From: UBA3210 sp048359995
GTDB lineage: Bacteria > Bacillota_I > Bacilli_A > RFN20 > CAG-449
Direction: 5' to 3'
DNA: 64,000 bases
Assembly: GCA_048359995.1 (NCBI GenBank)
Contig: DBGCPK010000017.1
Span: forward strand, 124,001-188,000
The notes under the pieces: generated by a model
Database searches by the model: none
What the model was told of the DNA's origin: nothing
The model's input: the letters and a program-made list of their open reading frames with translations, nothing else
Program-made: the position numbers and the translations under genes
Part shown: positions 56,693-64,000 of the stretch, piece after piece
Layout of the letters: every line of letters starts with the position of its first letter
Numbering within the stretch: position 1 is the stretch's first letter

Positions 56693-57932
56693 TTTTCAGC
56701 AAAATCGAAGCGAATTGTACGCGCAACTGGAAGATAACTCCGCGTGCATTCTTTATTCCGGCGCTTTAAAGCAAGTTTCCGCCGACGAAAATTACCCGTT
56801 TAAGGTCAATATGAATTTTTATTATCTGACGGGAATCAAGCAGGACAATGTCTATCTAGTGGTAAGCAAATATCGAAAACAGATCGAAGAAACTCTTTAT
56901 GTTTATGAAAATGATCCGGATAAAGTCCGTTGGATCGGCGCATATCTCTACAAGGAAGAAGCGGAGAGGATTTCCGGAATCAAAGATATCCGTTACTTGG
57001 ATCGGTTGGACGGAGATTTATGCCGATTGTTGGGCCGAAAGGGAATTCGCAAGGTTTATCTCGACTTGGAAAAGCCGCCTTTTGAAGGGCAGGTCAATTT
57101 CGGTTACGTGTTGAAAAACAAGGTCAATGCGATCGATTTCGACAAGGTAGTCGAGGACATTTACCCGAAGATCGTCGCTTTACGCGGGATCAAGAAAGCA
57201 GAAGAAATCGAGTTGTATCGAGAGAATGTCAGAATCACCGATCTGGCGCTTCAGGAGGTGATGAAACGCCTGAAAGATCTGGAGTACGAGTATCAGGTTC
57301 AAGCGGTTTTCGAAGGGGCTATCCGATTCTTCGGCAATGCGAACCCGTCTTTCGACACGATCGCCGCTTCCGGAAAAAATGCGGCTATTCTCCATTACCG
57401 AAGCAATTCCGCGAAGATGAATCGTTCGGATATGATCCTGCTCGATCTCGGCGCGGAAAATAATCTTTATCATGCCGATATCAGCAGAACTTATCCGCTT
57501 TCCGGAAAATTCGATCCGTTGCAAAAGAAAATTTATCAGATCGTATTGGAGTGCAATAAGCATATCATTTCACTGATTCGTCCCGGAAATACGATTCGGA
57601 ATCTGCAAGATGAAACCGTTCGTTTTCTCGGCGAGGCGTGCTTGAACGCCGGGTTGATCAACGAATTCGACGAGATACACCGCTATTATTTTCACGGCGT
57701 TTCGCATCATATCGGATTGGATACGCACGATCCGTATCCGCGCTACAATACGACGCTGGTTCCGGGAATGATCATTTCCTGTGAACCGGGCCTTTATTTC
57801 GAAGAATTGGGTATCGGCGTCCGTATCGAAGACGATATTTTGGTTACCGAAAGCGGATGCGAAAATCTTTCTGCCGATATCATCAAAGAAGTCGACGATA
57901 TAGAGAATTTTATGGCCGTTCATCACATTTGA
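56685..57932 (+). CDS. pepP: Xaa-Pro aminopeptidase (M24B family)
   Basis: 415 residues. N-terminal creatinase-like domain (about 1-165) with the aminopeptidase-P start, then the pita-bread domain with metal ligands in ILLDLGAE, LYHADISRTYP, HGVSHHIGLDTHD, SCEPGLYF and GVRIEDDILV, so all five ligands are present. It removes N-terminal residues preceding proline and helps peptide recycling. It overlaps the Mrp gene by 8 bases. The glnA promoter begins inside its last codons. Confidence 0.93.
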   Translation: MNNFQQNRSELYAQLEDNSACILYSGALKQVSADENYPFKVNMNFYYLTGIKQDNVYLVVSKYRKQIEETLYVYENDPDKVRWIGAYLYKEEAERISGIKDIRYLDRLDGDLCRLLGRKGIRKVYLDLEKPPFEGQVNFGYVLKNKVNAIDFDKVVEDIYPKIVALRGIKKAEEIELYRENVRITDLALQEVMKRLKDLEYEYQVQAVFEGAIRFFGNANPSFDTIAASGKNAAILHYRSNSAKMNRSDMILLDLGAENNLYHADISRTYPLSGKFDPLQKKIYQIVLECNKHIISLIRPGNTIRNLQDETVRFLGEACLNAGLINEFDEIHRYYFHGVSHHIGLDTHDPYPRYNTTLVPGMIISCEPGLYFEELGIGVRIEDDILVTESGCENLSADIIKEVDDIENFMAVHHI

Positions 57933-57957
57933 AAAAATCGCTCATAAACTCTATTAT
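57929..57957 (+). promoter_or_regulatory. Promoter of glnA
   Basis: TTGAAA (57929-57934), 17-bp spacer, TATTAT (57952-57957). No TnrA/GlnR site (TGTNAN7TNACA) is seen nearby. Confidence 0.7.
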
Positions 57958-57995
57958 AGGTAATCGCCCAAACCGCGATGCCTTCGGGAGAGTTT

Positions 57996-59312
57996 ATGAC
58001 AAAAGAAGAAATCATGCGAACGGCTGAGGAAGAAAACGTTCGATACATCAAATTGCAGTTTACGGATATGTTGGGGACGATCAAATCGGTGGAAATCCCG
58101 GTATCCAAATTGGAAGAAGCTTTGGACGGTAAAATCATGTTCGACGGTTCGTCGATCGAAGGGTTCGTCCGGATTATGGAGGCGGATATGTATCTGCATC
58201 CCGATTTTTCAACATGGCTGATCCTTCCTTTGGAAACGCAAGAAGGCTACGGTCGTTCGGCTCGAATCATCTGCGATGTCTATTTACCCAACGGACTTCC
58301 TTTTCCGGGTGATCCGCGTTTATTGCTGAAAAAATCGCTGGAAAGAATGAAAAAAATGGGATATTCGAGTTTTAAAATCGGCGTTGAACCGGAGTTTTAC
58401 CTGTTGAAAAAAGAAGGAGACAAATACGAATTTTCCGATCGTTCTTCTTATTTCGATTTAGCACCGCTGGAATCTACGGAAAATACCCGACACGAAATCG
58501 TCCTCGAATTGGAAAAATTGAATTATCAAGTTGAAGCCTCTCATCATGAAGTGGGACCGGGGCAAAACGAAGTCAATTTCCGTTACGATGATGCTTTGGT
58601 TACCTGCGACAGGATTCAAACGTTCAAGCAGGTCGTCAAGCAGGTCGCGAAAAAGAATCATTTGGTGGCCACGTTCATGCCGAAACCATTTGCGAAAATC
58701 GCTGGAAATGGTATGCATGTCAATTGCTCTTTGTCCGATGAAAGCGGAACGAATCTCTTTTACGATCCCGGACAACCGATGGGACTCAGCCTGCTGTGCA
58801 AGAAGTGGATCAGCGGCATTCTCCGCCATTCGCGGGAATTCAGTCTGATCACCAATCCGATCGTCAACTCCTATAAGCGCCTTGTCCCGGGATACGAAGC
58901 GCCATGCTATATCTGTTGGAGCGATGCCAATCGCAGCGCGATGGTTCGGATTCCGGCGAAAAGAGGTTCGGGAACGCGCTGCGAGGTCAGAAACGTCGAT
59001 CCGGCCGCCAATCCTTATTTGATGGCGTTGGTCATTTTGGAATCCGGATTGGACGGTATCGAATCCGATCGGGATCTCATCGATCCGGTCTATGACAATA
59101 TTTTCGCTCTGAGTCGCGAGGAAAGAGAAAAACTCGGCGTCAACAATCTTCCGGAAAACTTGAAAGACGCGCTGAAAGAATTTCGGAAATCGGACTTTAT
59201 GCGGAAAATTTTAGGAGATCATCTGTTCGAAAAATACATTCACGCGAAAGAGATCGAATGGGAACAATACCGAATTTTGATTCATTCGTGGGAATGGGAA
59301 AGATATCTTTAA
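57996..59312 (+). CDS. glnA: Glutamine synthetase, type I
   Basis: 438 residues from ATG 57996, following GGGAGAG; an upstream ATG at 57978 precedes the ribosome site. It makes glutamine from glutamate and ammonium. Signatures: FTDMLGTIKSVEIP, MFDGSSIEGFVRI, GVEPEFYLLK, ASHHEVGPGQNEVNF, TFMPKPFAKIAGNGMH, NRSAMVRIPA, GTRCEVRNVDPAANPYL. The short GSI-alpha form without the adenylylation loop, as in Bacillus, where control is by feedback inhibition and GlnR-type repressors. No glnR gene is visible. Confidence 0.97.
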   Translation: MTKEEIMRTAEEENVRYIKLQFTDMLGTIKSVEIPVSKLEEALDGKIMFDGSSIEGFVRIMEADMYLHPDFSTWLILPLETQEGYGRSARIICDVYLPNGLPFPGDPRLLLKKSLERMKKMGYSSFKIGVEPEFYLLKKEGDKYEFSDRSSYFDLAPLESTENTRHEIVLELEKLNYQVEASHHEVGPGQNEVNFRYDDALVTCDRIQTFKQVVKQVAKKNHLVATFMPKPFAKIAGNGMHVNCSLSDESGTNLFYDPGQPMGLSLLCKKWISGILRHSREFSLITNPIVNSYKRLVPGYEAPCYICWSDANRSAMVRIPAKRGSGTRCEVRNVDPAANPYLMALVILESGLDGIESDRDLIDPVYDNIFALSREEREKLGVNNLPENLKDALKEFRKSDFMRKILGDHLFEKYIHAKEIEWEQYRILIHSWEWERYL

Positions 59313-59319
59313 TTCGGTG

Positions 59320-59339
59320 GGCGCGAAAGCGCCTTTTTT
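59320..59339 (+). terminator. Terminator of glnA
   Basis: GGCGC-GAAA-GCGCC followed by TTTTTT, seven bases after the stop. Confidence 0.92.
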
Positions 59340-59350
59340 GATCGGCTCCG

Positions 59351-59380
59351 TTGCATTTGTCGACGATTCGAATTTATAAT
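59351..59380 (+). promoter_or_regulatory. Promoter of the U32 pair
   Basis: TTGCAT (59351-59356), 18-bp spacer, TATAAT (59375-59380). Confidence 0.65.
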
Positions 59381-59399
59381 AGTCAAGGGTGAGAGAAAG

Positions 59400-60161
59400 A
59401 TGGAAGTTGCGATGACTCTCGATTCTTGGGATAAGTTCGAAGGCTATGCTTGCTTCGAATCTTTCTTGCTGGTCTTGCTCCGCTTTTCTGCCTTTCATCG
59501 GAAAGGATTGACCGATTCCGAATGGAGATTTGTCGCAGAAGAACTGCGCCGAAGAGATAAAAAGATTTATCTTCTCCTCGACAGAGTGATGTATGACGAG
59601 GATTTTCCCTTTTTGGAAGATTGGATTCGTCAGGCGGAGGAAGTTCCCGTCGACGGCTATTTCGTTTCGGACTTAGGTTTGATCGATTTTCTTCAAAAAC
59701 AAGGACTTTCTTCCAAAACGATCTATTACTCTCAAACGCAGGTAAATAGTTTCATGGAAGCCGAATCTTTTCTGAATCGAGGTATCTTTCGCGTCTTTCT
59801 TTCCGGCGAATTGACGGATTTTGCCGCGCTTTCGGATATCTCCTTTCACGGATCGGTAATTCGCCTTTTCGGTTATACGAATCTTTTTTATTCTCGAAGA
59901 AAACTGCTGAATTCGGGAATTCGGTCGGATAAAGACGAAAACTTTCGTATTCGCGAACAGAACCGAGCGATGAAACTTCGGATTTTTCAGGACGGATACG
60001 GCACGTATATCTTTTCGGACAAACCGGAAAATCGCCTCGATCGGATCGATTTGCTGGAAAAAAGATTCGATATGGGGTTGATCGACGATCAGTTTGCCGA
60101 CGAAAAAACGAAAAACGAGATGATTCGCTTATTCTGCGAGGATACGGAAAATGAAGCGTAA
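59400..60161 (+). CDS. Peptidase-U32-family protein, short (TrhP1/YrrN-like)
   Basis: 253 residues lacking the Fe-S cysteines of the larger partner. TIM-barrel-type strands (KKIYLLLDRVMYDEDF, DGYFVSDLGLIDFLQ, TIYYSQTQVNSF, RVFLSGELTDFAAL). In Bacillus, yrrN and yrrO are adjacent U32 genes whose products are needed for prephenate-dependent 5-hydroxyuridine at tRNA position 34; this pair has the same order and size ratio. It overlaps the next gene by 11 bases. It is more divergent than its partner, so the assignment rests largely on context. Confidence 0.75.
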   Translation: MEVAMTLDSWDKFEGYACFESFLLVLLRFSAFHRKGLTDSEWRFVAEELRRRDKKIYLLLDRVMYDEDFPFLEDWIRQAEEVPVDGYFVSDLGLIDFLQKQGLSSKTIYYSQTQVNSFMEAESFLNRGIFRVFLSGELTDFAALSDISFHGSVIRLFGYTNLFYSRRKLLNSGIRSDKDENFRIREQNRAMKLRIFQDGYGTYIFSDKPENRLDRIDLLEKRFDMGLIDDQFADEKTKNEMIRLFCEDTENEA

Positions 60162-61338
60162 AATCGAATTGCTCGCGCCTGCCGGAAATCCGGAAAAACT
60201 GAAAGTCGCCGTACTTTACGGCGCGGATGCGGTGTACCTCGGAGGAAAGGAATTATCTCTTCGCAATGCTTCTGAAAATTTCAGTTTTCGAGAGATCGAA
60301 GAAGGCGTAGAATTCGCCCATTTTCATGGTGCAAAGGTGTATGTCGCCTTGAACGCTTATCCCGAAGACCGCGATCGAGAAACAATCGACGGAACGCTGA
60401 AAAGATTAGACGAAATCGGCGTCGACGCGATCATCGTTTCTTCGCTGTACATTCTTCGGCGAGCGGCCGAATTGCATTGCCGTTTCGGGCTTCACGTTTC
60501 GACGCAGGAATCGGTCACGAATAGATACGGCATCGGTTTTTTTCGTGACTATTCCGTTTCTCGTGTGATTTTGGCGAGAGAAATGAGTTTGGAACAGATT
60601 CGAAGGATCAAAGAAAATGTCGACGTCGATTTGGAAGTTTTCATTCACGGCGCGATGTGCTGCTCTTATTCGGGGCGATGCACGCTGTCGGATTTTTTCA
60701 CAGGCAGGAAAGCGAATCGAGGAGATTGCGCTCATCCGTGCCGTTGGAAATATGCGCTTTATCGGGAAGAAGAAGAGACGGGAACTTTGATGATGGGAAG
60801 CAAGGATCTGATGGCGTTAAGAAGACTGCCTGCCTTGATCGATGCCGGCATTGCATCGTTGAAAATCGAAGGGCGTATGAAGTCTCTTTCCTATCTGGCG
60901 CATACCGTCAAGGCCTATCGAACTTATCTCGACGATATCTATAACGAGACCGTCGGAAAGAAGGGGAAGTATCTGGCGATGATGGAAAATGCCGTCAACA
61001 GAGAGACGACGGAAGGATGGCTGAAAGGGGAATGCACCGAAGATGACCTGATCGGAGAGTCTTCTTCCACGCCGGTGCAGAATTATCTGGGATTGATTTT
61101 GGACTACGATTTCGTTTCAAAAACGGCTCTGATCGCGTTGAAAAATCCTTTTTCGGTGGGAAAAGAAATCGAAGTTTTTTCCTATGATACGGAAAATCGT
61201 TCGTTCGTCGTCGAGGAAATTCTCGATCCTGAAAACCGCGCGGTGCCGATCGCGGATAATACGTTTTTCCGCTATCGGATCAAGGTGCCGTTTCCGGTAA
61301 AAAGTTTCGAAATGCTGATGAAAAAAGCAGTCCGATGA
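60151..61338 (+). CDS. Peptidase-U32-family tRNA hydroxylation protein (TrhP2/YrrO-like)
   Basis: 395 residues. U32 signature ELLAPAGNPEKLKVAVLYGADAVYLGG region at the start, GLHVSTQESVTN, and the iron-sulfur cysteine cluster EVFIHGAMCCSYSGRCTLSD and GDCAHPCRWKY (about 165-200), then SLKIEGRMKS. The C-terminal barrel-like extension marks the tRNA-modifying subgroup. Old annotations call it a collagenase-like protease; tRNA wobble uridine hydroxylation is the supported role. Its stop abuts the convergent DegV gene. Confidence 0.92.
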   Translation: MKRKIELLAPAGNPEKLKVAVLYGADAVYLGGKELSLRNASENFSFREIEEGVEFAHFHGAKVYVALNAYPEDRDRETIDGTLKRLDEIGVDAIIVSSLYILRRAAELHCRFGLHVSTQESVTNRYGIGFFRDYSVSRVILAREMSLEQIRRIKENVDVDLEVFIHGAMCCSYSGRCTLSDFFTGRKANRGDCAHPCRWKYALYREEEETGTLMMGSKDLMALRRLPALIDAGIASLKIEGRMKSLSYLAHTVKAYRTYLDDIYNETVGKKGKYLAMMENAVNRETTEGWLKGECTEDDLIGESSSTPVQNYLGLILDYDFVSKTALIALKNPFSVGKEIEVFSYDTENRSFVVEEILDPENRAVPIADNTFFRYRIKVPFPVKSFEMLMKKAVR

Positions 61339-62166
61339 CTACTTTTTGCTGACGAAGATATAGCCGAACGCGTTCGGTCCCCAATGGCAGGCGATCGCGT
61401 GGTCGAGATCGTCGACGACTTCCATCTGCGCGCGAAAGCGAGGATCGCTCATCGCGATCAATGCGTCGAGATTGTCGCGGTTGTACGTCATCGAAGGGAT
61501 AATCGGATAATTCGGATCGCAGTCCTTTTTGATCAACTGCGCGGCAAGGTATTTCATCGCGTTTTTCAATCCGATCTTTTTGGTAAACATCTTGACTTTT
61601 CCGTCTTCGATGCCGATAATCGGTTTGATATTGACGAGGCTTCCCAGAATGTAGTCTTTTTTGGAAAGCCGTCCGCCCAAAAAGAGGTATTCCAGCGTTT
61701 CCGGAATCGCCATGATGTTGATTCGCGGAATCAAATTTCGGATTCTTTCGATAATCCGATCGACTGTTTCGTCTCTGTGCGCGTTGATTTCTTCGACGAG
61801 AATCCGAATGCCGCCGACGGCCATTCGGGTATCGACTACATGCACTTTCTCTTCGTCTTCGAATAAGAGGCGCAAGGCATTGTACGTGCCTGAGATTTCT
61901 CCGGATATCGTCAGAATCAGCACTTCGTCTCCCTGAGAAAGGTAGTTTTGAATTTTCTCATTTGTCTCCTGCATCGACGGCAGAGAAGTTTTCGGAAATT
62001 CCTTTTTGTTGATCAAAAAATCGTAAAAGACCTCATTGTCAAGGTCAATGCCGTCGCGGTATTCTTTTCCCCCGAGATGAAAGAGGAGGGGGATAATCTC
62101 CACCTGATACTTTTCTTTTTCGCATTGCTTGATGCTGCTCCCGGAATCCACGAATACGCGTAACAT
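61339..62166 (-). CDS. DegV family fatty-acid-binding protein
   Basis: 275 residues. DegV landmarks: VFVDSGSSI, KTSLPSMQET, ILTISGEISGTYNAL, LEYLFLGGRLSKK, VNIKPIIGIEDGKV. Such proteins (FakB-like) present fatty acids to the FakA kinase for phospholipid synthesis; fakA is not in the window. The usual D-S-x-x-D start is altered to VDSGSSIKQ. GGAGGT is the ribosome site. It follows the HAD gene by two bases and is co-transcribed. Confidence 0.92.
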   Translation of the reverse strand: MLRVFVDSGSSIKQCEKEKYQVEIIPLLFHLGGKEYRDGIDLDNEVFYDFLINKKEFPKTSLPSMQETNEKIQNYLSQGDEVLILTISGEISGTYNALRLLFEDEEKVHVVDTRMAVGGIRILVEEINAHRDETVDRIIERIRNLIPRINIMAIPETLEYLFLGGRLSKKDYILGSLVNIKPIIGIEDGKVKMFTKKIGLKNAMKYLAAQLIKKDCDPNYPIIPSMTYNRDNLDALIAMSDPRFRAQMEVVDDLDHAIACHWGPNAFGYIFVSKK

Positions 62167-62168
62167 AA

Positions 62169-62885
62169 CTATACCTCCAATTTCAATCTTTTTAAAAGAG
62201 GAATGACTTCCTCCATATTCAAGTGAGGAAAATCCGCTCGCTTCTTTTCATCATAGATAACGAAATTACCGACCATGTAGGTGCGAATTCCGCAGGAAGA
62301 AGCGCATAATCCGTCTTCGACTTCGTTGTTTCCAAACAGGACGACTTCGTCGGGACGTAAAGAAAATTTTTCGAGAAGATCTTTGAAATAATCCGGATTC
62401 GGCTTGCAATAACGGGAATTTTCGTAAGTAGTAATCTCGTCGAAATCCTGTTTTTTCAAATCGACAAACGACATTCGTTTCAAGGTGGCGACTTCCGGAA
62501 AGATCGGATTGGTAGAAAGTATCACCAACGAAAAGAGTTTTTTTGCGCATCGGACGATGTCTTGCGCGAGTGGATTGTCTGAACAGCAAGCGATGGTTTG
62601 AGCAAATTCGTCGGCATAGAATTCGTCGAAGATAGCCTTGTCTTTCCGCTTTTCTTCGCCGTAAACGGAAGCAAATTCATCCCAGAAAACTTCTTCATTC
62701 GAGCGTTTTCCGTCATTGAGATACATCCGCTTCGTCCCTTGCCAGATCGTCTTCATCAGCAAGTCCGGGAGATAACCGTATTCGGTCGCTTTTTTGCATA
62801 AAAGCGAAAAATAGAGATCGGTAAATTTTTTCTCGTCCATCGGAAGAAGCGTTCCGTCTAAATCAAAAAATATCGCTCGTATCAT
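62169..62885 (-). CDS. HAD-superfamily hydrolase
   Basis: 238 residues: motif I AIFFDLDGTLLP with nucleophile D8, motif II VILSTNP, lysine in RYCKPNPDYF, motif IV VLFGNNEVEDG. The helical cap contains aromatic and acidic segments but no substrate signature. Paired with DegV in a two-gene operon, and preceded on the strand by tRNA-Glu. A phosphatase for a small metabolite is likely. Confidence 0.88.
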   Translation of the reverse strand: MIRAIFFDLDGTLLPMDEKKFTDLYFSLLCKKATEYGYLPDLLMKTIWQGTKRMYLNDGKRSNEEVFWDEFASVYGEEKRKDKAIFDEFYADEFAQTIACCSDNPLAQDIVRCAKKLFSLVILSTNPIFPEVATLKRMSFVDLKKQDFDEITTYENSRYCKPNPDYFKDLLEKFSLRPDEVVLFGNNEVEDGLCASSCGIRTYMVGNFVIYDEKKRADFPHLNMEEVIPLLKRLKLEV

Positions 62886-62936
62886 AACATCCTTTTGCTT
62901 GTTTCGATAACGGTCTTACGACCTGAAAAATCAATT

Positions 62937-63013
62937 TGGTGACCTATACCGGATTCGAACCGGTGAATGATACCTTGAGAGGGTACTGAGTTAAGCCGCT
63001 TCTCCAATAGGCC
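62937..63013 (-). tRNA. tRNA-Glu (anticodon CTC)
   Basis: 77 bases with encoded CCA. Acceptor GGCCTAT / ATAGGTC, D arm GAG-loop-CTC, anticodon stem GTACC/GGTAT with loop CTCTCAA (CTC), T arm ACCGG-TTCGAAT-CCGGT, discriminator A. A CTC glutamate tRNA is less common than TTC in small Bacilli genomes. Confidence 0.92.
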
Positions 63014-63021
63014 GTGACTAT

Positions 63022-63050
63022 ATTGTCATATAATTCGAGACCGATTTCAA
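63022..63050 (-). promoter_or_regulatory. Promoter of tRNA-Glu
   Basis: On minus: TTGAAA (63045-63050), 17-bp spacer, GACAAT (63022-63027); the upstream TTTTTTGCTTGAAA motif is shared with the tRNA-Gly promoter. Confidence 0.65.
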
Positions 63051-63184
63051 GCAAAAAAGAAAATCGAAATGATTTTGAGGCCGATCCGCTGCAAATCGTC
63101 GTCGAAAAAACGCGTCGCAATCTTGCAAGTCAAAAAAGAAGAGGATAATTTGCGGATTTCTTTGTCGCGTTTATTCGGATATAG

Positions 63185-63210
63185 AAAAGAGTTGCCGGAG
63201 CAACTCTTTT
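63185..63210. terminator. Terminator after malQ
   Basis: AAAAGAGTTGC-CGGA-GCAACTCTTTT, symmetric, so usable on both strands; it lies just past the malQ stop. Confidence 0.85.
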
Positions 63211-63213
63211 TGT

Positions 63214-64000
63214 TTAATCGCGATGGGCTTCTTCTGTCATTACGGCCAAATGAGCGGCCAATTCGTCGGATAATTCGCTCTTTTCGATGCGGAACTGCCA
63301 GTTTCCGGAAGCAACTCCCGGAGTATTCATGCGGGAGTATTTGTCCATGTGCAGCAAGTCCTGAGGAGAGAATATGACGACATTGGCACGGCTTCGCATC
63401 AAAGCGCCGATCATCGTATCGAGAATATCTTTGTCGTCCCAAATTTGGAGGTAATCTTTCATCGGGGCTTTTAATTCCGGATGTTCTTCCAGAAAATTGA
63501 CCATCACATCGTTGTCGTGCGTGCCGAGATAGGCGATGCAGTTTTCTTCGTAGTTATGCGGAAGAAACGGATTTTTCAGTTTGGCTTCCTTGTATTCCTT
63601 TTCGGTATGGCAAGAAGAGAAATCCGCGCCGCCGCGCTCGTTCGGATCGTCTTCATAGTAAATTCCGGCCAAATGGCGGTTATAGTCGTCGAAAGCGAAT
63701 TGCATCAGTTTCATTCCCGGGAATCCCGTCTGCGCTTTCAACGCTTTGACTTCGTCGGTGATTACGCCCAAATCTTCGGCGATGATCTGGCACTTCTTCG
63801 TGCATTTTTCCAAGTGGGCGAAGAGATCGTATCCCGGTCCTTTTACCCATTCGCCGTTGATCGCGGTCTTTTCACCGAAATCGACGGACCAGTAGGATTC
63901 GAAGCCGCGGAAATGATCGATTCGGACGCAGTCGAAGAGTTTCGCCGCGCTTTGCACCCGTTTCCGCCACCAGAAGTAATTGGTCTTTTTCATTTTATCC
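63214..64000 (-). CDS. malQ: 4-alpha-glucanotransferase, C-terminal part (runs off the window)
   Basis: The frame is open to the window edge; about 261 C-terminal residues are visible, beginning DKMKKTNYFWWRKRV, and the true start lies beyond 64000 (amylomaltases have about 500). GH77 landmarks: VRIDHFRGFESYW with the nucleophile aspartate, IIAEDLGVITDEV with the acid glutamate, TGFPGMKLMQFAFD, LGTHDND with the third acid, and NTPGVASGNWQFR. It transfers alpha-1,4-glucan chains between maltodextrins and complements the pullulanase of this window in starch or glycogen breakdown. Confidence 0.95.
   Translation of the reverse strand, partial: DKMKKTNYFWWRKRVQSAAKLFDCVRIDHFRGFESYWSVDFGEKTAINGEWVKGPGYDLFAHLEKCTKKCQIIAEDLGVITDEVKALKAQTGFPGMKLMQFAFDDYNRHLAGIYYEDDPNERGGADFSSCHTEKEYKEAKLKNPFLPHNYEENCIAYLGTHDNDVMVNFLEEHPELKAPMKDYLQIWDDKDILDTMIGALMRSRANVVIFSPQDLLHMDKYSRMNTPGVASGNWQFRIEKSELSDELAAHLAVMTEEAHRD

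Noticed and set aside
63069..63377. 102-codon plus-strand frame opposite the malQ end
   Set aside because: It crosses the terminator and the antisense of malQ, without a ribosome site. The stretch 63051-63184 shows nothing I can support.

Overview
The window reads as chromosomal DNA of a low-to-mid GC Bacillota, most likely an uncultured member of the Bacilli close to the Erysipelotrichia/RF39/Acholeplasma side. Evidence: Bacillus-like gene pairs and operons (ytfI-ytfJ, polA-mutM-coaE, infC-rpmI-rplT with a leader RNA, two adjacent U32 genes), Bacillota-type lipoprotein signals, strong AGGAGG ribosome sites, near-consensus sigma-A promoters with 17-bp spacers, a CcpA-type cre site, and use of TGA as a stop (standard code). 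Species cannot be named from this.

Layout. 1-5 kb: the end of an unrecognised gene, a HAD phosphatase and a glycosyltransferase, then gpmI and thiI. 4.9-6.0 kb: a small basic protein and a ytfI-ytfJ pair normally tied to sporulation. 6.1-7.5 kb: infC-rpmI-rplT on the minus strand behind an L20-type leader, with infC apparently starting at ATC. 7.5-9.7 kb: a structured RNA candidate and transketolase. 9.8-11.4 kb: a CBS protein and a divergent MreB. 11.7-16.9 kb: an accessory island with a two-component system, four membrane or unknown proteins, an ABC ATPase stub that stops after its Walker A, and three control regions carrying 11-bp-phased direct repeats. 17.3-22 kb: pnp, a FAD/Rieske oxidoreductase and a CNNM/CorC protein. 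22-26.4 kb: a cre-marked starch locus (pullulanase lipoprotein and a starch-binding lipoprotein). 26.4-34.7 kb: a heterodimeric ABC exporter with psuG, a double-thioredoxin lipoprotein, a Sel1 protein, and a NifU-like plus GGGtGRT pair. 34.8-37.6 kb: a tightly overlapping cassette of unrecognised membrane proteins with a faint Tad-pilus look. 37.6-44.6 kb: dnaE, polA and a fused mutM-coaE gene. 45.8-51.6 kb: rpsU and a polyamine transport operon (cupin regulator, potABCD). 51.6-53.1 kb: degraded mobile DNA beside tRNA-Gly, holding a 101-bp duplication, an integrase remnant, a frameshifted small gene and a type I toxin-antitoxin-like locus. 53.1-64 kb: thioredoxin, TraX, CPBP protease, YigZ, Mrp ATPase, aminopeptidase P, glnA, a U32 tRNA-hydroxylation pair, DegV, HAD, tRNA-Glu and the end of malQ.

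Together the genes suggest a host- or gut-associated fermenter that uses alpha-glucans (pullulanase, starch-binding lipoprotein, 4-alpha-glucanotransferase), imports polyamines and assimilates ammonium through glutamine synthetase. The strongest unusual signals are the convergent toxin/antisense-RNA locus at 52.0-52.3 kb, the phased operators of the two-component island, the MutM-CoaE fusion and the 34.8-37.6 kb cassette.
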